Assembly (NCBI RefSeq): GCF_021699195.1
Contig: NZ_SSXE01000093.1
Location: 1 to 64,000 of the forward strand
Reading direction: 5' to 3'
Source: Nonomuraea sp. MG754425
GTDB taxonomy: Bacteria > Actinomycetota > Actinomycetes > Streptosporangiales > Streptosporangiaceae
DNA length: 64,000 nucleotides
In this document: one piece after another, positions 16,147 through 25,337 of the stretch
Position numbering within the stretch: the first letter of the stretch is position 1
How the letters are laid out: every line of letters begins with the position of its first letter
Translations under genes and position numbers: made by a program
Notes under the pieces: model-generated
Told to the model about the DNA's origin: nothing
Databases searched by the model: none
The model's input: the letters and a program-made list of their open reading frames with translations, nothing else

Positions 16147-16695
16147 TCAGCGGTACACGGCCACGGCCGCCTCCGCGATCAGCGTCTCCACGATCGCCAC
16201 CAGCCCGCCGATCGGCGGCCCCGCGGTCGCCGCGATCTGGCGCAGGCGGGAGACCAGCCGCGCGGCCGGCTCGTCGAGGTACAGCTCGGCCTCCAGCCGC
16301 AGCACCGCGACCAGCCCGCACAGCCCGGCGCTGCGCGCGTCCGCCGGTTTCCAGCCCTCGACGGCCGAGCGCACCCCCGAGGAGGCCCGGACGGCGGAGG
16401 CGATGTCGGCCAGCTCGTACCGCGTGTACGGCAGCATGCCCATGCGCCGCCCGCGCACCCCCACGAGCACCCCCGTGTCGAGCAGGCCCCGGCGGGTGCG
16501 CTCGTAGACGGCGTTCGCCGCCACCTGCTTGATCAGGGAACGGGCCTCGGGCGGTGGATCCGAGCCGGCGGGCAGCCGGTCGAGCAGGGCCGCGCCGGCC
16601 AGGCCGAGCGCCAGCGACGACTGGTGGATCAGGGGTCTGCCGGCCTGGTCGTGGGCGAGCACGTACAGGTCGTGGTGGAGCGGCAGCCGGTTCAT
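16147..16695 (-). CDS. GPP34 (GOLPH3-like) family phosphoprotein
   Basis: A 182-residue mostly helical protein. LHHDLYVLAHDQAGRPLIHQSSLALGLAGAALLDR at the N-terminus (LYVLAHDQAGRPLI is the family core) identifies the GPP34 family, common in actinomycetes with unknown function; the eukaryotic relative binds PI4P at the Golgi. AAGGA about ten bases upstream supports the ATG at 16695. It follows the amino-acid permease gene by 17 bases on the same strand and may be co-transcribed. Confidence 0.8.
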   Translation of the reverse strand: MNRLPLHHDLYVLAHDQAGRPLIHQSSLALGLAGAALLDRLPAGSDPPPEARSLIKQVAANAVYERTRRGLLDTGVLVGVRGRRMGMLPYTRYELADIASAVRASSGVRSAVEGWKPADARSAGLCGLVAVLRLEAELYLDEPAARLVSRLRQIAATAGPPIGGLVAIVETLIAEAAVAVYR

Positions 16696-16712
16696 GTGAC
16701 AGGAGTCCTTCG

Positions 16713-18101
16713 CTACGGGCGGTCCGGTCCGGGGCCGGCCATGCCGGTCAACGCCGGAGGGCGGCCGAGCGCGTACAGGGTGACCAGCGCCAGGGCGCCG
16801 AGGCCGAGCCAGACCAGGCCGAGCGCCTGCGCCAGGACGTTCGCGTTGACCACCACGAAGACCAGGATCCCGGCCCCGGCCAGCGGCGACACCAGGTGCG
16901 CCCACCACCGGCGGGAACGGGAACGCAGCGAGTAGTGCACGACGACCGACACGTGCAGGACGATGAACGCCACCATCGCGCCCATGTTGATCAGGCTCGT
17001 GAGGAGGGTGACGCCGTCGTCGCGGGTGGACATCCAGACGCCGACGCCCATGGAGAGCAGGCAGATGAGCACGATGGCGTTGGCCGGCACCGAGTGCTTG
17101 ACCGACACCTTCGCCAGGAACGACGGGAGCTGCCTGTCGCGCGCCATCGCGTACAGCAGCCGCGAGACCGCCACCTGCGCGACCATCGTGTTGGCCAGCC
17201 CCCAGGACAGCGCCGTGGCGAACGAGGTGACGTGCCTGAGCCACTCGCCGCCGGCCACCGCGGCGGCGTCGTAGAAGGCCGTGTCACCGGCCCGTTCCAT
17301 CAGGCCCGCGGGATCGGGCACGAGCAGCGCGGCCACCCAGACCTGGACGATGAACAGCACGCCCGCCAGCACCAGCGCCAGCCGCATGGCCCTGCCGACC
17401 TGGGCCGAGCCGCCGGTGGACTCCTCCACCAGCATGCTGATCCCGTCGAAGCCGAGGAAGGACAGCACGGCCACCGACACCGCCGCGAACACCACCGGCC
17501 AGGAGAAGGCGCCCGCGTCGAACAGCGGGGACAGGCTGAAGCCGTTGCCCTTGCCCTGGAGCAGCGCCCAGACGCCGGCCGCGAGGAACAGCGCCAGCAC
17601 CACCAGCTCGAACACGATCATGAGCCGGGTGAGCCGCACCGTCATCCGGATGCCGAACAGGTTGATCAGCGTGTTGACGATCACGAAGCCGACCAGCCAG
17701 GCCCAGACCGGCACCGCCGGCACGCTGTCGTTCATCGCCACCGAGGCGACCAGGTAGAGCAGGCAGGGCACGAGGATGTAGTCGAGCAGCACCATCCACC
17801 CGGTCAGGAACCCGACCGGCGGGGCGATGCCGCGCCCGGCGTAGTTGTAGACCGAGCCCGACAGGGGGAACGCCTTCACCATCTGCGCGTAGGAGGCGGC
17901 GGTGAACAGCAGCGCCACCATCCCGACCAGGTAGGCCAGGGCCGGCATGCCGCCGGACGCCTGGTAGACCGTGCCGAAGATGGCGAAGGGCGCGATGGGC
18001 AGCATCAGCGCCAGACCGTAGAACACGAGGTCGGTCAGCCCGACCCCGCGGCGTAACTCCTGCCGGTAACCGAACTGCTCGATGTTCTGTTGTGTCCGCA
18101 C
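16713..18101 (-). CDS. APC-superfamily amino acid permease
   Basis: A 462-residue, 12-segment membrane protein starting at GTG (VRTQQNIEQFGYRQELRRGVGL) with GGAGAG 6 bases upstream. PIAPFAIFGTVYQASGGM and the GFDGISMLVEES region in helix 6 are typical of the APC family (amino acid or polyamine uptake). Substrate cannot be predicted. It lies downstream of the copper oxidase gene on the same strand, 90 bases away. Confidence 0.9.
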   Translation of the reverse strand: MRTQQNIEQFGYRQELRRGVGLTDLVFYGLALMLPIAPFAIFGTVYQASGGMPALAYLVGMVALLFTAASYAQMVKAFPLSGSVYNYAGRGIAPPVGFLTGWMVLLDYILVPCLLYLVASVAMNDSVPAVPVWAWLVGFVIVNTLINLFGIRMTVRLTRLMIVFELVVLALFLAAGVWALLQGKGNGFSLSPLFDAGAFSWPVVFAAVSVAVLSFLGFDGISMLVEESTGGSAQVGRAMRLALVLAGVLFIVQVWVAALLVPDPAGLMERAGDTAFYDAAAVAGGEWLRHVTSFATALSWGLANTMVAQVAVSRLLYAMARDRQLPSFLAKVSVKHSVPANAIVLICLLSMGVGVWMSTRDDGVTLLTSLINMGAMVAFIVLHVSVVVHYSLRSRSRRWWAHLVSPLAGAGILVFVVVNANVLAQALGLVWLGLGALALVTLYALGRPPALTGMAGPGPDRP

Positions 18102-18191
18102 GACAGGTCTCTCCAGTCGTCAGGCAAGGGCTGGGGGGTTTGGTCCGGCGATCCTTTCGCAGCGCCCGCCCGGCCCGCAAGACCGCCTGGC

Positions 18192-19676
18192 TCAGTGGTG
18201 CATGCGGTGCTCGCCCGCCGGTGGCCGGCCGTAGCCGAACGCGCCCATCATGCCCTGCTCCTGGTGGTACAGGTTGTGACAGTGGAACATCCACTCGCCC
18301 GGATTGTCGGCGTGCACGTCGATGTTCAGGCGCTCGCGCGGCAGGATGTTCACGGTGTCCTTGCGCGGCCCCCGCGCCCCGGCCGTGCGGAGCTGGAAGG
18401 TGTGGCCGTGCAGGTGCATCGGGTGCCACATGGGCGACTGGTTGTCCAGCACGATCCGGACCGTCTCGCCGCGCTCCACGCGCAGGCGCATCGGGTCGTC
18501 GCTGAGCTTGCCGTTGAGCGTCCACTCGTTGCCGGACGGGCGCATGCCCAGCGTCACGGTGACGCTCCGCGACGGGCGGGGCAGGGCGTCGGCCCGGCGG
18601 CAGTTGAGGTCGGCGTAGCGCAGGATCCGCGCGTACAGCTCGCTGAGCCGTACGTTCCGGTCCGGGGGGCTCGCCGCGCGCGACGTGCGCACGATCGCGA
18701 ACGCCCGCGCCCGCTTCCCCTCCGCCACCGCCACCAGCGGGAACGCCCCGTCGCCGAGCCGGACCAGGAAGTCGTAGCGCTCGCCCATGCCGATGAGGAA
18801 GGTGTCCACCTCGACCGGGCGCGCGCACGGGAAGCCGTCGGCGTGCGTGACGGTCATGCGGTGACCGCCGAGCGCCACCCGGAACGCGCTGTCGGCCGCC
18901 GCGTTGATCACCCGGAACCTGACGACCCGTCCCGGCCTGCTGGCGAACACCTCGGGCGTGGTCGCCGCCCGGCCGTTGACCAGGTGGTACGGATGGCGCA
19001 GCTCGCCCGTGACCCCGCCCAGCAGCGTGCTGCGCAGGGTGTCGTCGTGCCCGGTGCTGGCGTTCAGCCGCCGCAGCGCGTCGTCGGGGGTGCCGGTGAC
19101 GCCGTCCAGCCAGTCGTCGAGGACGACCGTGAACTCCTGGTCGTACCCGAGCGGCTCGTGCGGGTCGGCCACGATCAGCGGCCCGTACAGGGCGCGGTCG
19201 TTCTGCATGCCGACGTGCGAGTGGTAGAAGTACGTGCCGGCGTCGGGGACGGTGAACGTGTAGTCGAACGACCCGCCCGGCGGCACCGGCTTCTGCGTGT
19301 AGCCGGGCGCGCCGTCCATCGGGGCGGCGATCCTGATGCCGTGCCAGTGCACGGTCGTCTCCGCGGGCAGGTTGTTGACCAGCCGCGCCCGTACGACGCC
19401 GCCGGCCGTGGCCTCGATCCGCGGGCCGGGGAGCAGGCCGTCGTAGGCCCAGGTGGAGACGGTCCGGCTGCCGATGGACACCTTCGCGGGCGCCGCCCGC
19501 AACACAACGCCCTTCGGCGGACGGCCCCGCGCGGCCACGGCTCCGGTCACGGCTCCAGACACGGCTCCAGACACGGTGCCGGCCGCGGCGCGGGTCACGG
19601 TTGCGGCGCCGGTCAGCGCGGCGAACGCGCCGGTGACGAACGACCTGCGGGACAAGCTCTTATACGAACCATTCAC
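18192..19676 (-). CDS. Tat-exported laccase-like multicopper oxidase
   Basis: A 494-residue three-domain copper oxidase. Twin-arginine signal SRRSFVTG is at residues 9-16. All four copper-binding blocks are present: HWHG (110-113), YHSH (151-154), HPMHLHGH and HCHNLYHQEQGM near the C-terminus. The start is GTG 19676 (VNGSYKSLSRRSF) after a G-rich site; the longer frame to 19904 carries a basic, non-signal extension and is not favoured. An alternating VSGAVSGAVTGAV stretch after the signal is encoded by a 12-nt repeat. Exact substrate (phenols, Mn, Cu) is open. Confidence 0.9.
   Translation of the reverse strand: MNGSYKSLSRRSFVTGAFAALTGAATVTRAAAGTVSGAVSGAVTGAVAARGRPPKGVVLRAAPAKVSIGSRTVSTWAYDGLLPGPRIEATAGGVVRARLVNNLPAETTVHWHGIRIAAPMDGAPGYTQKPVPPGGSFDYTFTVPDAGTYFYHSHVGMQNDRALYGPLIVADPHEPLGYDQEFTVVLDDWLDGVTGTPDDALRRLNASTGHDDTLRSTLLGGVTGELRHPYHLVNGRAATTPEVFASRPGRVVRFRVINAAADSAFRVALGGHRMTVTHADGFPCARPVEVDTFLIGMGERYDFLVRLGDGAFPLVAVAEGKRARAFAIVRTSRAASPPDRNVRLSELYARILRYADLNCRRADALPRPSRSVTVTLGMRPSGNEWTLNGKLSDDPMRLRVERGETVRIVLDNQSPMWHPMHLHGHTFQLRTAGARGPRKDTVNILPRERLNIDVHADNPGEWMFHCHNLYHQEQGMMGAFGYGRPPAGEHRMHH
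19536..19583. repeat. 12-nt tandem repeat in the copper oxidase signal/linker region
   Basis: Four copies of a 12-nt unit (CACGGCTCCAGA and variants) encode the alternating SGAV/TGAV segment just after the Tat signal peptide. It stays in frame in all copies. Confidence 0.7.
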
Positions 19677-19827
19677 TGCGGAACCCCCCCATCCACCTCG
19701 CAAGGTAACGGACGGTGATCGTTCAGGCCGCGCGCCACGCTGAAGATCACCCGAGTGGGGGCGGACCGGCGGATCGCCGAAATCGGGTCCCGCACCTCTT
19801 GAAGGGGCGGCATGTGCGAAATATGGT

Positions 19828-19841
19828 GTTAATCGTTTAAC
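19828..19841. promoter_or_regulatory. Putative LacI-type operator A
   Basis: GTTAATCGTTTAAC is a CG-centred palindrome with 5-bp arms. It matches operator B at 19938 in 11 of 14 positions (consensus GTTAWTCGWYTAAC). A CG-centred palindrome is the normal architecture for LacI-family repressors. It lies in the 275-base gap between the divergent copper oxidase and LacI genes, so it could also touch the oxidase promoter. Confidence 0.6.
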
Positions 19842-19937
19842 AGCAGGCGAGGGTCTGCAGGCGACGACTCCCATCCGTGTGCCCATATGCCGAGATCCGG
19901 CCACTCGATTACCCCATAATCCTGTAGGGAATGCTAG

Positions 19938-19951
19938 GTTATTCGACTAAC
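19938..19951. promoter_or_regulatory. Putative LacI-type operator B
   Basis: GTTATTCGACTAAC abuts the ATG at 19952 of the LacI-family gene. The spacing to operator A is 110 bases centre to centre, allowing looping. An operator here implies autoregulation of the regulator and, through read-through, of the whole ABC-sulfatase operon. Confidence 0.6.
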
Positions 19952-20953
19952 ATGAGACCAACAGCACGACAAGTGGCCGAACTGGCGAACGTCTCCGTGG
20001 CGACCGTGTCCTACGTGCTCAGCGGGCGCGATCGCCGCGTCGCCGCCGAGACCAGGCAGCGGGTGCTCGACGCCGCCAGGCAACTCGGCTACACCCCCAA
20101 CCAAGCCGCCAGAAGCCTGCGCAAACGCCGTACCCAGCGCGTCTGCCTGGTGCTGAGCACGTTCGGCGGCGTGCCCACCGACGCCCGGCTGGCCATGGAC
20201 CTGCACGAGATGGCCGACGCACGCGGCTACTCGGTGGTGACGCTCGCCGTCTACTCCGAGGCGCGCGCCCAGGCCGCCGTGGAGGCGCTGCGCGGCGGCA
20301 TCGCCGACGGCGCGCTGATCCGCCTGACCGGCGACCACCTGGCGCACGACCTGCTCGGCGGGCTGGCCGCCACCGGGCTGCCGATGGTGGTGATGAGCAA
20401 CGGCAGCCGGCTCGACGGCTGCGACATCGTACGCACCCCGGAGATGGAGGCGTGCGCCGAGGCGGTCGAGCACCTGCTCGCCACCGGCCGGCGGCGGATC
20501 GCGTTCATGGCCCAGCGCTACGAGGTCTACCGCGACAAGCCCGAGGGCCGGCTGCTCGGCTACACCACCGCCCTCGACCGGCACGGTGTGACGGAACGCA
20601 TCATCACCGGAGGCGCGGACGACCGCGTGTCCGCGTACCAGACGGCCACCGAACTGCTCAGCTCGCCCGACCGGCCCGACGCGATCTTCGCCGCCTCCGA
20701 CCGGGCGGCGATCAGCGCCATCTGGGCCGCCAGGGACCTGGGGCTCAGCGTGCCCGGGGACGTCGCGGTCGTCGGCGTCGGCAACATCGACGAGGGTCTC
20801 ATCAGCAATCCGCAGCTCAGCACCGTCGGTCCGCTCCGGCACGACTACACCGACGTCGTACGCCTGCTCTTCGACCGCCTCCAGGCCGAGGAGCCGCCAC
20901 CCGCCCGCGAGATCGTCCGTTCGTGGACCTTCGTGCGGCGGGGCTCGTCCTAG
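19952..20953 (+). CDS. LacI-family transcriptional repressor
   Basis: A 333-residue regulator. The helix-turn-helix ARQVAELANVSVATVSYVLSG is at residues 5-25 and the hinge helix includes NQAARSLR. The periplasmic-binding-like effector domain follows and ends VRRGSS. Start choice is uncertain: ATG 19952 aligns with the family N-terminus but has no ribosome-binding site and may be leaderless; ATG 19931 adds seven residues and would be read through operator B. The sugar-binding protein gene begins 16 bases later, so this is the first gene of the transporter operon. Confidence 0.92.
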   Translation: MRPTARQVAELANVSVATVSYVLSGRDRRVAAETRQRVLDAARQLGYTPNQAARSLRKRRTQRVCLVLSTFGGVPTDARLAMDLHEMADARGYSVVTLAVYSEARAQAAVEALRGGIADGALIRLTGDHLAHDLLGGLAATGLPMVVMSNGSRLDGCDIVRTPEMEACAEAVEHLLATGRRRIAFMAQRYEVYRDKPEGRLLGYTTALDRHGVTERIITGGADDRVSAYQTATELLSSPDRPDAIFAASDRAAISAIWAARDLGLSVPGDVAVVGVGNIDEGLISNPQLSTVGPLRHDYTDVVRLLFDRLQAEEPPPAREIVRSWTFVRRGSS

Positions 20954-20969
20954 AAAGGGAAATAGCGAG

Positions 20970-22235
20970 ATGTCTTCCCACCCCTCACGCCGTGACCTGC
21001 TCCGCCTCGTCGGGGCCGCCGCCGCGGTGCCCGTCCTGTCGTCCTGCGCCGGAGCGCCCGCCACGCAGAGCGCCGCGCCCGGCACGTTCACGGTCTACTG
21101 GAACGCGGGCCACGACTACGCGGCCTACCGCAAGGTGATCGCCGAGTTCGAGCAGGCCAACAAGGTCACCGTCAACCTGCAGAAGTACCAGTGGCCCGAC
21201 CTGCGGACCAGGCTGCTGGCCGACTTCGCCTCCGGCACCGTGCCCGACCTGGTGGAGGAGCCCGGCGGGTGGGTGCAGGAGTTCGCCGTCTCGGGCAACG
21301 CCCGCTCGCTCCAGGACTACGTCGACCGCGACGGCCAGGCCATGGGCTTCCCGTCCGACTGGCAGCCGGTGACCGTCGAGCGCAACTCCTACCAGGGCAA
21401 GGTGTACGGCGTTCAGCTCCACCTGACCTGCAACACCCTCCTGTACAACAAGGCCATGCTCAGGGACGCCGGGGTGGAGGCGCCGACCACCTGGGAGGAA
21501 CTCCTCGACGCGGCCAAGAAGCTCACCAAGGACGGCGTCTACGGCATCGCCCTCAATCAGGACTACACCTACATGTGGCCCTGGCTGGTGCAGGCCGGGA
21601 TCACCCCCTACGACCTGGACACCAAGGCGATCATGGAGCCGCGCGCGGACGCCGTCGCCGCCCTGCAGTTCCAGGCCGACCTGATCCACCAGCACAAGGT
21701 GGCTCCGGTGCCGGTCTCCAGCACCGACTACTCGGGCCCGCAGAAGCTGTTCTCCGCCAAGCGCGCCGCGATGATCCTCACCGGCCCGTGGGACCTCGAA
21801 CCCATCAGGAAGACCAGCGCCGACATCGAGCTGGGCGTCGCGCCGCCGCTGAAGAACAAGACGGCGGCCACGCAGGCGGCCGGGGTCAGCATGTTCGTGC
21901 CCGCCAAGGCGGCCAGGCCCGACCTGTCCTGGGACTTCATCAAGCGCATCACGGCGCTGGAGGTCGAGCAGGCCGCCACGAAGGAAACCGGCATGCTCAT
22001 GCCGCGCAAGTCGTGGGTGGACCTGCCCGAGGTGCAGTCCGACCCCGTCACCAAGGTCTTCGCCGAGGCCCTGCCCACCGCCAAGGACTCCTCCCAGCAA
22101 GTACGCCTGACGGGGCAGCTCGGCAAGTGGGAGGAGCAGCTCAAGGTCATGTACCAGCAGGTGCTCATCCAGAACCAGCCGGCCGCCGAGGCCCTCGACG
22201 CCTTCGTGAAGGCGGCGGAGGGCTTCCTCAGGTGA
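20970..22235 (+). CDS. Extracellular sugar-binding lipoprotein (CUT1 ABC transporter)
   Basis: A 421-residue solute-binding protein. The N-terminus SRRDLLRLVGAAAAVPVLSSC combines a twin-arginine pattern with lipobox LSSC, so Tat export of a folded lipoprotein is likely. VYGVQLHLTCNTLLYNKAML and the TTWEELLDAAKKL region are typical of the family. It follows the LacI gene and its TGA overlaps the next gene's GTG. Confidence 0.92.
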   Translation: MSSHPSRRDLLRLVGAAAAVPVLSSCAGAPATQSAAPGTFTVYWNAGHDYAAYRKVIAEFEQANKVTVNLQKYQWPDLRTRLLADFASGTVPDLVEEPGGWVQEFAVSGNARSLQDYVDRDGQAMGFPSDWQPVTVERNSYQGKVYGVQLHLTCNTLLYNKAMLRDAGVEAPTTWEELLDAAKKLTKDGVYGIALNQDYTYMWPWLVQAGITPYDLDTKAIMEPRADAVAALQFQADLIHQHKVAPVPVSSTDYSGPQKLFSAKRAAMILTGPWDLEPIRKTSADIELGVAPPLKNKTAATQAAGVSMFVPAKAARPDLSWDFIKRITALEVEQAATKETGMLMPRKSWVDLPEVQSDPVTKVFAEALPTAKDSSQQVRLTGQLGKWEEQLKVMYQQVLIQNQPAAEALDAFVKAAEGFLR

Positions 22236-23104
22236 GGTCGCGCACGCTCTACGGGCGGTACGCCAGGACCGCCTACCTGTTCCTCCTGCCCGCCATCCTG
22301 TTCTTCGCCGCCTTCTTCTACCTGCCCATCGGCAACGTGGTGGCCACCAGCTTCCGCACCGGGCCGATGGCCGACCAGTGGGCCGGCCTGGGCAACTACA
22401 CGCAGGCCCTGGCCGACCCCGCCGTGCGGCACTCGTTCCTGGTCACCGTCGGTTTCTCGGCGATGGTGGTGGCCGGCTCCATCGTGATCGGGCTGGCCCT
22501 GGCGCTGGCGATCGACCAGCCGCTGCGGGGCCGGGTGGTCTTCCGGGTGCTGCTGCTGGTGCCGTACCTGACCTCGGTGGCGATCGTCGGGCTGCTGTGG
22601 CGCAACATCCTCGACCCCGAACTGGGCGTGCTGAACCGGGCGCTGGGCGCGATCGGGCTGCCCGAGCAGCAGTGGCTCAACACCGCGCCGCTGCTCACGA
22701 TCGCCGCCGTCACGCTCTGGCAGAGCGTCGGGTACACGATGGTGCTGTTCCTGGCGGGGTTGCAGGGCATCCCGGAGACCTACCACGAGGCGGCCAGGAT
22801 CGACGGGGCGGACGCCTGGCACCGCTTCTGGCGGATCACGCTGCCGCTGCTCGCCCCGACCACGCTGTTCGTCTCGGTGATGGCGGTCATCTCGGGGCTG
22901 CAGGCGTTCGGGCAGGCGTACATCATCACGAACGGCGGGCCCGGCGACGCCACCGACCTGTCCGTCTTCCACATCTTCAACGTCGCCTTCCGCACCAGGG
23001 ACTTCGGCTACTCCTCGGCCCAGTCGGTGCTGCTGCTGATGGTGATCGTGGCGTTCACCGTGGTCCAGTTGCGGGCCGGGCGGCGCGGGGAGGTCACGTA
23101 CTGA
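22232..23104 (+). CDS. Sugar ABC transporter permease (MalF/UgpA type)
   Basis: A 290-residue permease starting at GTG within a GTGA overlap with the binding-protein gene. YLFLLPAILFFAAFFYLP is the first membrane segment and YHEAARIDGADAWHRFWRITLP the EAA loop. It would form the pore together with the next permease. Its TGA overlaps the following ATG by one base. Confidence 0.92.
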   Translation: MRSRTLYGRYARTAYLFLLPAILFFAAFFYLPIGNVVATSFRTGPMADQWAGLGNYTQALADPAVRHSFLVTVGFSAMVVAGSIVIGLALALAIDQPLRGRVVFRVLLLVPYLTSVAIVGLLWRNILDPELGVLNRALGAIGLPEQQWLNTAPLLTIAAVTLWQSVGYTMVLFLAGLQGIPETYHEAARIDGADAWHRFWRITLPLLAPTTLFVSVMAVISGLQAFGQAYIITNGGPGDATDLSVFHIFNVAFRTRDFGYSSAQSVLLLMVIVAFTVVQLRAGRRGEVTY

Positions 23105-23916
23105 TGGGGACGCGTAAATGGCTGCTCTACGCCCTGCTCGGGCTGGCCGGTCTCGTCACGGTCGTGCCGCTGCTCTACATGCTCTCGCTGTCGCTGCAGA
23201 CCGAGGCCGAGACGCTGTCGGCCAACGCCGTGCTGGTGCCGGAGTCGCCGCAGTGGGGCAACTACGCCGAGCTGTTCACCCGGGCGCCGTTCGGGAACTT
23301 CATCGTCAACAGCCTGATCGTGGCCGGCGTGATCACGCTGGCGCACCTGCTGTTCGACCCGCTCGTCGGGTACGTCTTCGCCAAGTTCCGCTTCCCGCTG
23401 CGCAACACGTTGTTCGTGGCGCTGCTGGCCACCCTCATGGTGCCGTTCTTCGTGCGGATGATCCCGCTGTACGTGCTCATGGCCAACATGGGGTGGCTGA
23501 ACACCTACCAGGGGCTGATCACGCCGTTCCTCATGGACGCGTTCGGGATCTTCCTCATGCGGCAGTTCATCCAGCCCATCCCCGACGACCTGATCAACGC
23601 CGCGCGCATCGACGGCGCCTCCGAGCTGCGGATCTACCGCAGCGTCATCCTGCCGCAGACGCGGCCGGCGCTGGCCGTGCTCGGGCTGTTCACGTTCGTC
23701 TTCCAGTGGAACGAGTTCCTCTGGCCGCTGGTCGCCACCACCACGGCCGAGATGCGCACCATCCCGGTCGGGCTGACCCTGTTCAACCAGGAGTACTTCA
23801 CGCTGTGGCACCTCACGGCCGCCGGCTCGGTGATCCTCTTCGTGCCCACCGCCGTCCTGTTCGTCTGCACCCAGAGATACTTCGTCCGGGGCATCGCCCT
23901 GACCGGTCTGAAATAA
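23104..23916 (+). CDS. Sugar ABC transporter permease (MalG/UgpE type)
   Basis: A 270-residue permease, MGTRKWLLYALLGLAGL, with the EAA loop INAARIDGASELRIYRSVILP and six membrane segments. As in the first sugar operon, no ATPase gene is present, which fits use of a shared MsiK-type ATPase elsewhere. Confidence 0.92.
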   Translation: MGTRKWLLYALLGLAGLVTVVPLLYMLSLSLQTEAETLSANAVLVPESPQWGNYAELFTRAPFGNFIVNSLIVAGVITLAHLLFDPLVGYVFAKFRFPLRNTLFVALLATLMVPFFVRMIPLYVLMANMGWLNTYQGLITPFLMDAFGIFLMRQFIQPIPDDLINAARIDGASELRIYRSVILPQTRPALAVLGLFTFVFQWNEFLWPLVATTTAEMRTIPVGLTLFNQEYFTLWHLTAAGSVILFVPTAVLFVCTQRYFVRGIALTGLK

Positions 23917-23929
23917 GGAGTCCGCTGTT

Positions 23930-25291
23930 TTGCGCCCGAACGTGATCGTCGTCTTCACCGACCAGCAGCGGTGGGACACCGTCGGCCCCTTCACCCCCAA
24001 TCTCGACAGCATGGCCAGGCACGGCACGCAGGCCACGGTCGCGCTCACCCCGCAGCCGGTGTGCGCCCCCGCCCGCGCCGCGCTCCAGACGGGCCGCTAC
24101 CCGACCACGACCGGCGTCTACCGCAACGGCCGCGTGCTGCCCCCCGAGGAGCGCACGCTGGCCCACCACTTCGACGCGGCCGGCTACGCCACCGGCTACA
24201 TCGGCAAGTGGCATCTGGGCGGGGCCGAGCCGGTGCCGCGGGAGCGGCGCGGCGGCTACCGGTCGTGGCTGGCGGCCAACGCCCTGGAGCACACCTCCGA
24301 CGCCTACCGGACGATCGTCTACGACGAGGCGAACGAGCCCGTCCTGCTGCCCGGCTACCGTTCCGACGCGCTCGTGGACGCCGCCGTGCGCTTCGTCGCC
24401 GACCACGCCGACGAGCCGTTCTACCTGTTCCTGTCGCTCCTGGAGCCGCACCACCAGAACGAGGTGGACAACTACCCGGCCCCCGACGGCTACGAGGAGC
24501 GTTACCAGGGCCGCTGGATGCCGCCGGACCTGGCCGCCCTCGGCGGCACCGCCCACCAGCACATGGGCGGCTACCTGGGCCAGGTCAAGCGGCTCGACGA
24601 GGGTCTCGGCCGGCTGCTGGACGCGTTGCGCAGCATGGACCTGCTGGACGACACGATCGTGGCCTACACCTCCGACCACGGCAACCACTTCAAGACCCGC
24701 AACGGCGAGTACAAGCGCTCCTGCCACGACGCCTCCCTGCGGGTGCCGTTGGCGCTGCGCGGGCCGGGCTTCGACGGCGGCGGGGCCATCGCGCGGCCGG
24801 TCAGCACCCTCGACCTGCCGCCGACGCTGCTGGAGGCCGCCGGGCTGCCGGTGCCGGAAGAGATGCAGGGGCGCTCGTTCCTGCCGCTGGCCCGCGACTC
24901 GCGCGCGTCCTGGCCGGAGGAGGTGTTCTTCCAGGTGAGCGAGTCGGAGGTGGGGCGCGGGATCCGCACGTCGCGGTGGAAGTACTACGCCGTCGCCGAG
25001 GACGCCCACCCCTGGGACGACCCGGGCGCGCCCGTCTACCGCGAGCAGGCCCTGTACGACCTGGACAACGATCCGCACGAACTGGTCAACCTGGCCGGGT
25101 ACGCCTCGCACGCGGAGGTGGCCACCGGGCTGCGCGAGCGGCTGGTACGGCGGATCGCCGAGGCCGGTGAGCCGCCCGCGGTCGTCGAGCCGGCCGTGCG
25201 GCGGGCGGGACGGGAGCAGGCGATGCCCGACCCGGAGGTCCGGCTCCGGGGCCCGAAGCCGGTCCGCTTCGGCCACCAGCCCCGCCCCTGA
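23930..25291 (+). CDS. Cytoplasmic sulfatase of the sugar ABC operon
   Basis: A 453-residue type I sulfatase. It starts at TTG 23930 with AAGGAG nine bases upstream. Metal-binding DQQ follows VFT near residue 11, and the formylglycine motif is C45-A-P-A-R (CAPARAALQTGR), which needs FGE maturation. IGKWHLGG and YTSDHGNHFKTRNGEYKRSCHD are further family motifs. No signal peptide is present, so sulfate would be removed after import. Being the last gene of a LacI-controlled sugar transporter operon, it probably acts on a sulfated mono- or oligosaccharide. Confidence 0.93.
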   Translation: MRPNVIVVFTDQQRWDTVGPFTPNLDSMARHGTQATVALTPQPVCAPARAALQTGRYPTTTGVYRNGRVLPPEERTLAHHFDAAGYATGYIGKWHLGGAEPVPRERRGGYRSWLAANALEHTSDAYRTIVYDEANEPVLLPGYRSDALVDAAVRFVADHADEPFYLFLSLLEPHHQNEVDNYPAPDGYEERYQGRWMPPDLAALGGTAHQHMGGYLGQVKRLDEGLGRLLDALRSMDLLDDTIVAYTSDHGNHFKTRNGEYKRSCHDASLRVPLALRGPGFDGGGAIARPVSTLDLPPTLLEAAGLPVPEEMQGRSFLPLARDSRASWPEEVFFQVSESEVGRGIRTSRWKYYAVAEDAHPWDDPGAPVYREQALYDLDNDPHELVNLAGYASHAEVATGLRERLVRRIAEAGEPPAVVEPAVRRAGREQAMPDPEVRLRGPKPVRFGHQPRP

Positions 25292-25298
25292 CGGTGAG

Positions 25299-25330
25299 GG
25301 GCGCCCGGGGCCGCGCGGCCCCGGGCGCCC
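25299..25330. terminator. Strong hairpin between convergent sulfatase and M28 peptidase genes
   Basis: Two adjoining 16-base arms form a perfect 32-bp palindrome (GGGCGCCCGGGGCCGC then its complement), 7 bases after the sulfatase stop and 7 bases before the peptidase stop. A bidirectional terminator is the simplest reading. Confidence 0.8.
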
Positions 25331-25337
25331 GTGGGGG

